Of a DNA stretch of 64,000 nucleotides, positions 18,961 to 27,225 are shown piece after piece. Location of the stretch: assembly GCA_021404785.1 (NCBI GenBank), contig QWHH01000005.1, positions 1 to 64,000 on the forward strand, in the 5' to 3' direction. The position numbers and the translations under genes were made by a program. Source of the stretch: Lysobacterales bacterium PRO7. Its GTDB lineage: Bacteria > Pseudomonadota > Gammaproteobacteria > Xanthomonadales > Rhodanobacteraceae. Position 1 is the stretch's first letter. Every line of letters starts with the position of its first letter. The notes under the pieces were generated by a model, which did no database searches, was not told the origin of the DNA, and saw only the letters and a program-made list of their open reading frames with translations.

Positions 18961-18983
18961 CGCCCCCTCCAACCGAGGGGGCG
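18961..18983 (+). terminator. GC-rich hairpin between rpsA and ihfB
   Basis: CGCCCCCTC and GAGGGGGCG form a perfect 9-bp stem with a 5-nt loop, 15 nt after the rpsA stop. The tail (TTCAACGG) is only weakly U-rich, so it may be an attenuator that lowers ihfB expression relative to rpsA, or an mRNA-stabilising end. Confidence 0.5.
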
Positions 18984-19026
18984 TTCAACGGCTCCGCGCA
19001 AGCGCCAGTCCACGCCAGAGGTCTGC

Positions 19027-19323
19027 ATGACGAAGTCCGAGTTGATTGAAGCCTTGGCCGCGCGCCAGAACCATCTGGCGTTCAATGACGTGGAGCTGTC
19101 GGTCAAGAACGTGATGGAGCAGATGAGCCTGGCGCTGTCCAGCGGCGAGCGCATCGAGATTCGCGGCTTCGGCAGTTTCTCGTTGCATTTCCGTCCGCCG
19201 CGCATGGGTCGCAACCCCAAGACCGGTTCCGCGGTCGCACTTCCGGGCAAGCACGTACCGCACTTCAAGCCCGGCAAGGAATTGCGCGAGCGCGTCAACG
19301 CCAACGTCCGCCGGTCGGCCTGA
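19027..19323 (+). CDS. ihfB: integration host factor beta subunit
   Basis: A 98-residue DNA-bending protein of the HU/IHF family. The beta arm contains GRNPKTG, the conserved Asn-Pro contact that inserts into the DNA minor groove. [14 protein letters not shown] and [14 protein letters not shown] are typical of IhfB. It pairs with IhfA (encoded elsewhere) to bend DNA in transcription, recombination and replication. It sits directly after rpsA, the standard gammaproteobacterial location. Confidence 0.97.
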   Translation: MTKSELIEALAARQNHLAFNDVELSVKNVMEQMSLALSSGERIEIRGFGSFSLHFRPPRMGRNPKTGSAVALPGKHVPHFKPGKELRERVNANVRRSA

Positions 19324-19335
19324 GTTCCCGCGATC

Positions 19336-20523
19336 ATGAGTGTCCTGCCGCCGATGCTGTTTCCGGCGCTCGTTTTTTTGTTGCCGCTGGCCGCGCTGTC
19401 CGGCTGGTTCTACGGCCGCCGCAGCAGCGAACGCTCGCGCCGTGCCGGCGTCAGCGAATTGTCATCAAGTTATTTCCGCGGCCTGAATTACCTGCTCAAC
19501 GAGCAACCCGACAAGGCGATCGAGGTCTTCCTCAAACTCGCCGAATTCAACCGCGACACTGTGGAAACCCATCTTGCGCTCGGCAACCTGTTTCGCCGTC
19601 GCGGCGAGGTCGATCGCGCCATCCGCGTACACCAGCACCTGATCGCGCGGCCGAACCTCAACAACGAGGAAAAGACCGTCGCCTTGCTTGAACTGGGCGA
19701 GGATTACATGCGCGCCGGCCTGCTCGACCGCGCCGAGACCTTGTTCAGTGATCTGGTGGCGATGGACGCGCATGTGCCGTCCGCCCTGCGTCACCTGATC
19801 AGCATCTACCAGCACGAAAAGGACTGGAACAAGGCGATCGACCATGCGCGCCGGCTGGAGAAGATCACTGGCGAATCGGAAGGGCCGATCATCGCGCAAT
19901 TCCATTGTGAACTGTCCGAGCAGGCGCGCGCCGTGCGTGATTTCGCAGCGGCGCACGCGCACCTGGAAAATGCCTTCGTCTGCCAACCCGAGTGCGTGCG
20001 CGCCTACATCGTGCTTGGTCATCTTGAGATGCAGCAGGGCAATCTCGAATCCGCCGCGCAGGCCTTCGAACGCGTGGCCACGCTGGACGTGGATTTCGTC
20101 CCCGAAGTGCTGACGCCGCTGCTCGATTGCTATGCGCGCTTGGGCCAGATGCAGCGCGCCGAGCGCTTCCTGGTCGACATCATCGAACGCTCGCAGGGCG
20201 TGTCGCCGGTGATTGCGCTGGCCAAACTCTACGCAAACACGCAAGGCGAAGCCGCGGCGGTCGAGTTTCTCACTCGCCAGTTGCGCCAGCGCCCGTCTGT
20301 GCGCGGCCTGATGACGCTGATCGGGGCGTCGCTGGACACTTCGCGTGGCGAAGCACGCGAAACGCTGCTGATCCTGCAGGATCTGACCCGCAAGCTGATC
20401 GAAGGCCAGGCCATGTACCGTTGCAGCAAGTGCGGATTCGGCGCCAAGGCACACCATTGGCAATGCCCGAGTTGCAAGACCTGGGGATCGGTCCGGCCGA
20501 TCCACGGCGTGGCCGGCGAGTAG
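19336..20523 (+). CDS. lapB: LapB (YciM), TPR regulator of lipopolysaccharide synthesis
   Basis: A 395-residue inner-membrane protein. The N-terminal helix (MLFPALVFLLPLAALSGWFYG) anchors it. Residues about 40-345 are tetratricopeptide repeats. The C-terminal rubredoxin-like knuckle has two CxxC pairs (YRCSKCGFG and WQCPSC). In E. coli LapB presents LpxC to the FtsH protease and so balances LPS and phospholipid synthesis. It starts 12 nt after ihfB and is followed at once by glycan-assembly genes, which fits an envelope role. Confidence 0.93.
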   Translation: MSVLPPMLFPALVFLLPLAALSGWFYGRRSSERSRRAGVSELSSSYFRGLNYLLNEQPDKAIEVFLKLAEFNRDTVETHLALGNLFRRRGEVDRAIRVHQHLIARPNLNNEEKTVALLELGEDYMRAGLLDRAETLFSDLVAMDAHVPSALRHLISIYQHEKDWNKAIDHARRLEKITGESEGPIIAQFHCELSEQARAVRDFAAAHAHLENAFVCQPECVRAYIVLGHLEMQQGNLESAAQAFERVATLDVDFVPEVLTPLLDCYARLGQMQRAERFLVDIIERSQGVSPVIALAKLYANTQGEAAAVEFLTRQLRQRPSVRGLMTLIGASLDTSRGEARETLLILQDLTRKLIEGQAMYRCSKCGFGAKAHHWQCPSCKTWGSVRPIHGVAGE

Positions 20524-20529
20524 CTGCGC

Positions 20530-21627
20530 ATGTTCTGGTTCACCGAACCCGAAAGCTTGCGTTACGTCCTGTGGATGGCGGCGAGCTTCGCGATTTCCGC
20601 AATGGTTGCGTGGGCGGCGATCCGCTACGCGCAGCATCGCGAACTGATCGATCTGCCGGGGCGCCGGCGTTCGCATGATGTGCCGACTCCACGCGGTGCG
20701 GGCATCGGCATCGTCGTCGCAGCGCTGGCGTCAATTCTCGCGCTGGCGTATGTGGTGCCGGCAGCGGAATCGGGACTGCGCTTGTGCATACCGATCGCGC
20801 TCATCGCGGCAATCGGCTGGATCGACGACCACCGTCCGCTGCCGGTACTGTTGCGACTCGGCGTGCATTGTCTGGCGGTCGCTATCTTCCTGCAGCCGCT
20901 GTTGGTTGCGCTGCTCCATCTGACGGCTTCGTCGCCATGGCTGGACACGACGTTCTGGCAAAGCGCGGGCATTATCGCGCTGCTCGGTTTGGTTTGCGTG
21001 TGGTCGATCAACCTGCACAATTTCATGGATGGAATCGATGGCATTCTCGCCATGCAGGCGATCTTCGTACTCGTCGCGATGGCGGTGCTGTGCCAGCGTT
21101 ACGCGATCAATGCGCACGCGTTCCAGATCGCGCTGTGGGCGGCGGCGGTGGCGGGCTTCCTGCCGTTCAATTTTCCGCGGGCGCGCGCTTTCATGGGTGA
21201 CGTGGGCAGCGGCAGCGTGGGCTTTTTGATCGCGATTGCCGTGATCTGGCAGAATTCCTCGCCGTACACCGCCGCTTGCAGTGGCCTCGTCGCCGCTTCT
21301 GCATTCGTGGCGGACGCCAGTTCTACCTTGTTGTCGCGTATGCTGTGCGGACGCCGCTGGTACCGGCCGCATCGCGAACATCTGTACCAGTGGATGACGC
21401 GCGCCGGCATGTCGCACGCACGCGTGGTGGCCTGGTACATGGGATGGAACCTGCTGATTGTCGTGCCGGTGCTGTATTGGATGAATCTGCGGCCATTCGG
21501 CGCGCCGCCCAAGCCGGGCATCGCGGCGGCCGTGGGCGTCTACGTGCTCGCCGTTGTCGTGTGGATTTGTGGAAAACGCTGGTGTTTGTACAAAGTCAAA
21601 TCGAAGAAGCGAAATGGGCTTGCGTAG
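20530..21627 (+). CDS. undecaprenyl-phosphate glycosyl-1-phosphate transferase (WecA/WbpL family)
   Basis: A 365-residue polytopic membrane enzyme of glycosyltransferase family 4. Such enzymes move a sugar-1-phosphate (usually HexNAc-1-P) from a UDP-sugar onto undecaprenyl phosphate to begin O-antigen or surface-polysaccharide synthesis. Key motifs are IGWIDDHRPLP, HNFMDGIDG (metal and nucleotide site), MGDVGSGSVGF, and the C-terminal RPHREHLYQ. About ten hydrophobic helices are present. The next gene overlaps its end by 14 nt and encodes the matching nucleotide-sugar dehydratase type. The exact sugar cannot be told from sequence. Confidence 0.88.
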   Translation: MFWFTEPESLRYVLWMAASFAISAMVAWAAIRYAQHRELIDLPGRRRSHDVPTPRGAGIGIVVAALASILALAYVVPAAESGLRLCIPIALIAAIGWIDDHRPLPVLLRLGVHCLAVAIFLQPLLVALLHLTASSPWLDTTFWQSAGIIALLGLVCVWSINLHNFMDGIDGILAMQAIFVLVAMAVLCQRYAINAHAFQIALWAAAVAGFLPFNFPRARAFMGDVGSGSVGFLIAIAVIWQNSSPYTAACSGLVAASAFVADASSTLLSRMLCGRRWYRPHREHLYQWMTRAGMSHARVVAWYMGWNLLIVVPVLYWMNLRPFGAPPKPGIAAAVGVYVLAVVVWICGKRWCLYKVKSKKRNGLA

Positions 21628-23509
21628 GCTGACCGCCGCCATCCATCCGCGTCTGGCCGTCGTGTTGCACGATCTGGCCATGGTCTGGATCGCCTGGACC
21701 GCGGCAAACTGGCTGCGCTTCAGCTTCGAACCGATCATGCCAAGCGTGTGGCGGCTCGCGCCGGACACGGCCATCGTGCTGTTGGTGCAAGGCACGATCC
21801 TGTGGTGGACCGGCCTGTACAAGGGTTTATGGCGCTTTGCCAGCCTGCCGGACCTGTGGAATATCCTGCGCGCGGCCGTGGTTGGTGCGCTGGCCATCGC
21901 CATTGCGCTGTTCCTGTACGACCGCCTTGAAACAGTGCCACGCAGCGTTCTGTTCATTTATCCGGCGATCCTGTCGGTATTGCTCGGGACGCCGCGCCTG
22001 GCCTGGCGCTACTGGAAGGACAGCCGTTTTGAACTGCTCGCGCGAGTGCCCGCGCGGCGCGTGCTCGTGCTCGGCGCCGGGCGTTCCGCCGATGCGCTGT
22101 TGCGCGAACTGGCGCACGACGCGCGGTATCGGCCAGTCGGCCTGCTCGATGACAAGGCATCCTTGCGCGGCGCGCGCGTGCAGGGCGTGCCGGTGCTCGG
22201 TACGTTGGATCGCTTGCCTGAACTCGCCCGCGAGTCCGCGGCGCAGATGCTGCTGATCGCGATGCCGTCGGCAACCACGGTGCAAATGCGCCGCGCCGTC
22301 GGTTTGTGCGAAGCAACCGGATTGCCATTTCGCACCGTGCCGCGCCTGCAGGATGTCGTGGCCGGACGCATGGGCTTCAGCCAGCTCAAGGAAGTCGCGA
22401 TCGAGGATTTGCTCGGACGCGACCCGGTGCAACTGGACTGGGACGCGATGCGCTCCGGATTTTCCGGGCAGCGCGTGCTGATCACCGGCGGCGGCGGCTC
22501 GATCGGCTCGGAACTGTGCCGGCAGGTGGCGCGCCTGGGCGTCGAGTCGCTCGCGATCCTGGAATTGTCCGAATACAACCTGTATCGCATCGAACAGGAA
22601 TTGCGCCGCGAATTTCCTGATTTGCTCATCGACGCAACGTTGGGCGATTGTGGCGATGCGGTGGCCTGCGAGCGCCTGTTTGCGCGCGTGCGCCCGCAGG
22701 TGGTGCTGCACGCGGCCGCGTTCAAGCACGTGCCGCTGTTGCAGAACCAGGTGCGTGAAGCGTTTCGCAACAACGTGCTCGGCACGCAAGTCGTGGCGCA
22801 GGCGGCGGACCGCCATGGCGTGAGTTGTTTCGTGCTGATCTCCACCGACAAGGCAGTCAACCCGACCAGCGTGATGGGCGCGTGCAAGCGCGCCGCCGAA
22901 ATCTATTGCCAGAATTTCGCCGCACACTCGGCGACGCGTTTCGTCACCGTGCGTTTCGGCAATGTGCTCGATTCAGCCGGCAGCGTGGTGCCGCTGTTCC
23001 GCGAGCAGATCCGCAACGGCGGACCGGTAACGGTCACGCATCCGGAAATCACGCGCTATTTCATGACCATTCCCGAGGCCTGCCAGCTCATCCTGCAGGC
23101 CGGCGTGCTTGGCAAGGGCGGCGAGATCTTCGCGCTCGACATGGGCGAACCGGTGAAGATCCGTTATCTCGCCGAGCAGATGATCCGGCTCGCCGGAAAA
23201 GTGCCGGAGCGCGACGTTGCTATCACCTACACCGGTTTGCGGCCCGGCGAAAAATTGTTCGAGGAACTCTTCCACGAACTCGAGGACTACCAGGCCACGG
23301 CGCACGCCAAGATTTTCCTCAGCGCCCCGCGCAGCATGTCCTGGGAATTGTTGAACGTGCAATTGCGCCAGGCGGCGCAAGCCGTGCGCGAATACGACGA
23401 GGACGCGTTGCGCGCGTGCCTTACCACCTTGTTGCCGGATTTTTCCTGGCGTGACACGGCCGAATCGGCTGAAATCGTGCCGATCGTACGCCATGCTGAA
23501 GGAGCCTGA
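21614..23509 (+). CDS. membrane nucleotide-sugar 4,6-dehydratase (WbpM/CapD family)
   Basis: A 631-residue protein of the WbpM/CapD/FlaA1 type. Four hydrophobic helices occupy the first ~130 residues. A Rossmann-like region follows (VLVLGAGRSADALLREL). The catalytic SDR domain (about 280-600) has ITGGGGSIGSEL and STDKAVNPTSVMGACKRAAE. WbpM relatives convert UDP-GlcNAc to a 4-keto-6-deoxy sugar used for FucNAc or QuiNAc in O-antigen. The ATG at 21614 lies inside the end of the preceding transferase gene, so the two are probably translationally coupled. Confidence 0.9.
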   Translation: MGLRRLTAAIHPRLAVVLHDLAMVWIAWTAANWLRFSFEPIMPSVWRLAPDTAIVLLVQGTILWWTGLYKGLWRFASLPDLWNILRAAVVGALAIAIALFLYDRLETVPRSVLFIYPAILSVLLGTPRLAWRYWKDSRFELLARVPARRVLVLGAGRSADALLRELAHDARYRPVGLLDDKASLRGARVQGVPVLGTLDRLPELARESAAQMLLIAMPSATTVQMRRAVGLCEATGLPFRTVPRLQDVVAGRMGFSQLKEVAIEDLLGRDPVQLDWDAMRSGFSGQRVLITGGGGSIGSELCRQVARLGVESLAILELSEYNLYRIEQELRREFPDLLIDATLGDCGDAVACERLFARVRPQVVLHAAAFKHVPLLQNQVREAFRNNVLGTQVVAQAADRHGVSCFVLISTDKAVNPTSVMGACKRAAEIYCQNFAAHSATRFVTVRFGNVLDSAGSVVPLFREQIRNGGPVTVTHPEITRYFMTIPEACQLILQAGVLGKGGEIFALDMGEPVKIRYLAEQMIRLAGKVPERDVAITYTGLRPGEKLFEELFHELEDYQATAHAKIFLSAPRSMSWELLNVQLRQAAQAVREYDEDALRACLTTLLPDFSWRDTAESAEIVPIVRHAEGA

Positions 23510-24391
23510 ATGAACGCACCGCTGCGCAAAGTCGTGTTTCCCGTGGCCGGACTGGGCACGCGCTTCCTGCCCGCGTCCAAGGTCGTGGCCAAGGAAATGC
23601 TACCGGTGCTGGACAAGCCGCTGATCCAGTACGCGGTCGACGAAGCGGTGGATGCGGGCGCCGACACGCTGGTCTTCATCACCAGCCGTTACAAGCATTC
23701 GATCGCGGATTATTTCGATACTGCCTACGAGCTGGAACAAAAGCTCGAGCGCAGCGGCAAGAAGGAACTGCTCGCCGCGGTGCGCAACGTGGTCCCGAAG
23801 CATGTGCGCTGCGTCTACGTGACCCAATCCGAAGCGCTGGGCCTGGGCCATGCCGTGCTGTGCGCGAAGCCCGTTATCGGCGATGAACCGTTTGGCGTGA
23901 TCCTGCCCGATGACCTGATTTGGAATCGAGGCGCGGGCGCGCTGCGCCAGATGGCGCAGTTCGCGCCGAGTCGCGACGCCGGCGTCATCGCGGTCGAGGA
24001 AGTGCCGCACGATGAAACGCACAAATACGGCATCGTCGATGCCGAGAAAGCCGATGGCCGCGCCGCGCGCGTGCGTCATGTCGTGGAAAAACCCAAACCC
24101 GAAGTCGCGCCGTCGAATCTCGCCATTGTTGGCCGCTACGTGTTGCCGGGGAAGATTTTCGAGTTATTGGAAAAAACCACGCCCGGCGCGGGCGGCGAGA
24201 TCCAGCTCACCGATGCGATTGCCGCGCTATTGCGCGACGGTGACGTGCACGCCTATCGCTTCGATGGCACGCGTTTCGATTGCGGCGGCAAGGCGGGGTT
24301 AGTCCGGGCCACGCTGCATTTCGCCATGCAGGATCCCGCGCTTGCGGATATCGCCCGTGCGGCAGTAGCCGAAGCAGTTCAGCCGAACTGA
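23510..24391 (+). CDS. galU: UTP-glucose-1-phosphate uridylyltransferase
   Basis: A 293-residue nucleotidyltransferase that makes UDP-glucose from UTP and glucose-1-phosphate. The N-terminal VVFPVAGLGTRFLPASKVVAK (start of the domain) is the nucleotide-binding signature, and KEMLPVLDKPLIQY follows. EVPHDETHKYGIV and FDCGGKAGLVRA are further family motifs. The ATG follows the previous stop with no gap. UDP-glucose feeds surface glycan, so this ends a small envelope-polysaccharide operon starting at lapB or the WecA-like gene. Confidence 0.96.
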   Translation: MNAPLRKVVFPVAGLGTRFLPASKVVAKEMLPVLDKPLIQYAVDEAVDAGADTLVFITSRYKHSIADYFDTAYELEQKLERSGKKELLAAVRNVVPKHVRCVYVTQSEALGLGHAVLCAKPVIGDEPFGVILPDDLIWNRGAGALRQMAQFAPSRDAGVIAVEEVPHDETHKYGIVDAEKADGRAARVRHVVEKPKPEVAPSNLAIVGRYVLPGKIFELLEKTTPGAGGEIQLTDAIAALLRDGDVHAYRFDGTRFDCGGKAGLVRATLHFAMQDPALADIARAAVAEAVQPN

Positions 24392-24801
24392 CCGACCCAG
24401 AACCAGCCGGCAACCGCGACTGCCACGCCCAGCAAGCAGGTGATCAGTCCGGCAATGCGACTGGCATTGCCAATGCGTACCGCCTCGTCGCCTTCGCGCA
24501 CGGACGTGTCACGCAGTGGACGGGCATCGTTGGCCGGATAGCGGCGGTCGCGCACGATGCGGCGGCCGCGCAGCAGCAGATGCCGCCCGAGCAGCAACAG
24601 GCACACAGTCATCGCGATCACGCAGATGGAAATCATGCGTCCAACCGACCGCACAAGTTCCGTCGTGGTCATGCGCTGAGCCGCGTCCTCCAGCCAATGG
24701 TCGAAAGCGAAGTACGCCGCGATCAATACAATCGCGGCGATCGTAAGGATGACAGCGACGCGGCGGCGCTGGGCGGGATCGGCAGGCTGGATCTGCGACA
24801 T
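24379..24801 (-). CDS. small three-helix membrane protein, function unknown
   Basis: A 140-residue protein starting MSQIQPADPAQRRRV. Three hydrophobic segments are seen: about 15-34, 55-72 and 116-138. A basic loop (LLLRGRRIVRDRRYP) lies between the second and third. I do not recognise a family. The reading frame continues further upstream, but the ATG at 24801 gives a sensible protein that begins just before the first helix. The gene converges on galU and overlaps its end by 13 nt. Confidence 0.6.
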   Translation of the reverse strand: MSQIQPADPAQRRRVAVILTIAAIVLIAAYFAFDHWLEDAAQRMTTTELVRSVGRMISICVIAMTVCLLLLGRHLLLRGRRIVRDRRYPANDARPLRDTSVREGDEAVRIGNASRIAGLITCLLGVAVAVAGWFWVGQFG

Positions 24802-24875
24802 GCGCGCAGCATAGCGGATCGGCGCACGCGGGCGATACGGTATGCTTGGTGCATCGATTTTGAACGGAGTGGGGC

Positions 24876-25829
24876 ATGCGCGCGGCAATATTGTTGATCC
24901 TGTTCGGATTGCTGGCGGCATGCCAGACCCTGCCGGGCCGCAGTATGGCGACGGCTGGCGGCGCGCCGACCCGGCTCGATGCCGCGCTCGCCGGCGACTG
25001 GGACAACCACGAGCAGACCAAACAGGCATCCGCGGTGGCGACGCCACATGTGCGCGAGACCTTGCGCATGGTCGATCAGCGGCGCGACGGCAGCCTGTGG
25101 TTCTGGCGGCTGCAATCGACGGATGCAAAAAATGTATCGACGAGTGCACTCTGGCTGATGCTTGCGACGACCACGGAAAACGGTAATCGCGTCACGCTGA
25201 CGCCGTATCGCGCGCTCGATCCCGTGGCTGCGGACGAGATGTTCGACGGCAGGCGCAAGTTCCATTTTGACGCGGCGCAGTGGGCAGAACTTGCGCCGTG
25301 CGCGCAAACCGGCATGTGGAAAAACGCGCAATTCCGGGCCCAGGCCGATGCCGCCGCATGCAGCGCACTGTTGCCGGGATTGGGCGAATCCGCCGCACTG
25401 TTGCCATTGCGGATTGCGCTGGATGGCGACATGTTGCACACGGCCACATTCGCCGACCAGGCGCGTGGTGCGGACGCACAGATCGACACGCGGCGTGTGC
25501 GCTGGTTCTCCTGCTGGGCGGCGATCAATGGTGGCGGTCCGAAGGCGCGTGCCGGCAATCAGGACTGGCACATGCAGAAGGACTTGCGGCTTTCCAGCGA
25601 AGGCGGTCGCGTCGAACTGCGCTGGCGCGATGGCGCGGCCAGTGGTTGGTCGCTGGAACTGGAGCGCGTGACGTATGCCGAACGCAAACTGCACGTGCTG
25701 CAATTGAACGTGATCGACGACGCCAGCGGGCAGACGATCGACTACGTCTGGGCCGATCCGAAAGCGCAGTCGATCGGCTTCAATCTGGGCTGGTTGCAGG
25801 CGGGATTGACCGAGCAGGCAGCGCAGTAG
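24876..25829 (+). CDS. lipoprotein, possibly CpcT/CpeT-like
   Basis: A 317-residue lipoprotein: MRAAILLILFGLLAAC ends in a lipobox with Cys16. After it, LDAALAGDWDNHEQ and the following beta-rich body resemble the CpcT/CpeT family, whose cyanobacterial members attach bilins to phycobiliproteins. In proteobacteria without phycobilisomes the family has no known role. A pair of cysteines (LAPCAQTG and AAACSALL) could form a disulfide. The assignment to CpcT/CpeT rests on overall pattern and is uncertain. The gene converges with the anti-sigma gene, leaving only 2 nt. Confidence 0.65.
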   Translation: MRAAILLILFGLLAACQTLPGRSMATAGGAPTRLDAALAGDWDNHEQTKQASAVATPHVRETLRMVDQRRDGSLWFWRLQSTDAKNVSTSALWLMLATTTENGNRVTLTPYRALDPVAADEMFDGRRKFHFDAAQWAELAPCAQTGMWKNAQFRAQADAAACSALLPGLGESAALLPLRIALDGDMLHTATFADQARGADAQIDTRRVRWFSCWAAINGGGPKARAGNQDWHMQKDLRLSSEGGRVELRWRDGAASGWSLELERVTYAERKLHVLQLNVIDDASGQTIDYVWADPKAQSIGFNLGWLQAGLTEQAAQ

Positions 25830-25831
25830 CT

Positions 25832-26647
25832 TCAGCGCAAATCGCGCAGATCGTCAGGCAGTACATAATCCGGATATTTCTTGCGGAATTCGTCGAGGCT
25901 GCGTAGCGCCGCCTCGCGCTGGTTGTCGCGCAGCATCTGGCGGATATTCGCCAGCCAATGTTCCGGATACAACGTGGCATTGCGATCCTGCACCGCCGGC
26001 GCGGCCAACGTCTGCATCGGTGCGCCAGCGGATTCCATTTCCGCCGACTGCCTTGCGTGCGTCGGAGCGGCGGCTGACGGTACCGATGGCGCGGATTTCG
26101 CTTCGGCAGCGGCGGGTGGTGGCGCAGGTTCGCGCAGAGCGCTCGCGGAGTGCGGAAATGGGCGCGGCAACTCCTGCGATGCAGTATTTTCCATTTTTTG
26201 CAAAGCCCGCGGCGCTGCCCTGGCGGCGGGCGAGAGTGTCGGAGTCGGTGGTTCCAATGCGGGTTCGGCAAGCGCCGTTGGCGCAGGTGCGGTTTGGGGT
26301 GAGGTTACTATTTTGGCCGCCGGCTGTACGGGGGCGGATACGGGTTCCGCTGGAGCCACTGCTGCGGGCCGCTGCCAGAGCTGCGGCCCGAGCCGGAACG
26401 CGAAGCCAACCGCGAGCGCGACCACAGCCGCCGCACTGAACAGCGGCAGCCAGCGCCTGTGCGAAGGAACGCGGGCAGCCAGCTGCGTTGTCGCCACCGC
26501 ACGCCGCGCCATGGCTTGCATGGCTGCGTCCATGCTCGCGTCCGGCTCCGACGCCGGCAGCTTGCGGTAAAGCGCTTCCAGCCGCGCGTCGCCGCCGCTC
26601 AAGAACGATTCGAAATCGCGCTCGAATTTTGGATTGCCAGTATTCAT
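25832..26647 (-). CDS. probable membrane anti-sigma factor
   Basis: A 271-residue protein. The N-terminal ~90 residues are cytoplasmic (FERDFESFLSGGDARLEALYRKLP). One membrane helix follows (WLPLFSAAAVVALAVGFAFRL), then a Pro/Ala-rich periplasmic linker and a short C-terminal domain (EHWLANIRQMLRDNQREAALRSLDEFRKKYPDY, in two stretches). This layout and its place behind an ECF sigma gene are typical of anti-sigma factors in Lysobacterales. The start overlaps the sigma stop by 4 nt (ATGA). No zinc-binding HxxxCxxC motif is seen, so it is not a ZAS-type anti-sigma factor. Confidence 0.75.
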   Translation of the reverse strand: MNTGNPKFERDFESFLSGGDARLEALYRKLPASEPDASMDAAMQAMARRAVATTQLAARVPSHRRWLPLFSAAAVVALAVGFAFRLGPQLWQRPAAVAPAEPVSAPVQPAAKIVTSPQTAPAPTALAEPALEPPTPTLSPAARAAPRALQKMENTASQELPRPFPHSASALREPAPPPAAAEAKSAPSVPSAAAPTHARQSAEMESAGAPMQTLAAPAVQDRNATLYPEHWLANIRQMLRDNQREAALRSLDEFRKKYPDYVLPDDLRDLR

Positions 26648-27198
26648 TCGGCGAGCCTCTCGCGGATTTTCGCGAACGCATAACGCAGCCGCGATTTCAC
26701 GGTTTCCTGTCCGGTTCCGGTCAATTGCGCGATCTCGGCCAGACCGAGTCCGGATTCCATGCGCAACACGAAAGCCTCGCGCTGTGCGTGGGGCAGCGCA
26801 TCCAGTGCCAATTGCAGTCGCCGTCGTTCCTCGAAATCGCTCAGCGCATGCTCGGGCCATTCCGATTCCGGAGCATCCAGTTCACGCATCACGGCGTCGG
26901 TCTCTTCCACACCGGCCTGGGGGCGGGTGCGGCGGAAATGATCGATGACAAGGTTATGCGCGATCTGCAACAACCACGTGGTGAATTTCGCCTCGACCCG
27001 ATAGCGCTCGCGCGCCGCGATCAGCCGGCTCCAGGTTTCCTGGAACAGTTCGTCGGCCACGGCGCGATCCGCCACGCTGCGCAGGATGTAGCGGTACAAC
27101 ATGCCGCGGCTGCGTGCGTAGAGCGTGTCGAAAGCGCGCAGGTCGCCGCGCGCATAGGCCAGCATCAGTTTTTCGTCCGGGTAGTCGGCGTCCAGCAT
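26644..27198 (-). CDS. ECF-type RNA polymerase sigma factor
   Basis: A 184-residue sigma-70 family factor of the extracytoplasmic-function class. Region 2 is seen as LFQETWSRLI and FTTWLLQIAHNLVIDHFRR; region 4 as LPHAQREAFVLRMESGLGLAEIAQ then TVKSRLRYAFAKIRERL. The following gene encodes its likely membrane anti-sigma partner and starts in the last codon. Its regulon is unknown, and I could not identify a matching -35/-10 pair before its own start with confidence. Confidence 0.92.
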   Translation of the reverse strand: MLDADYPDEKLMLAYARGDLRAFDTLYARSRGMLYRYILRSVADRAVADELFQETWSRLIAARERYRVEAKFTTWLLQIAHNLVIDHFRRTRPQAGVEETDAVMRELDAPESEWPEHALSDFEERRRLQLALDALPHAQREAFVLRMESGLGLAEIAQLTGTGQETVKSRLRYAFAKIRERLAE

Positions 27199-27225
27199 GG
27201 AAACGTCGTCGAATGCGTCCTGGGG

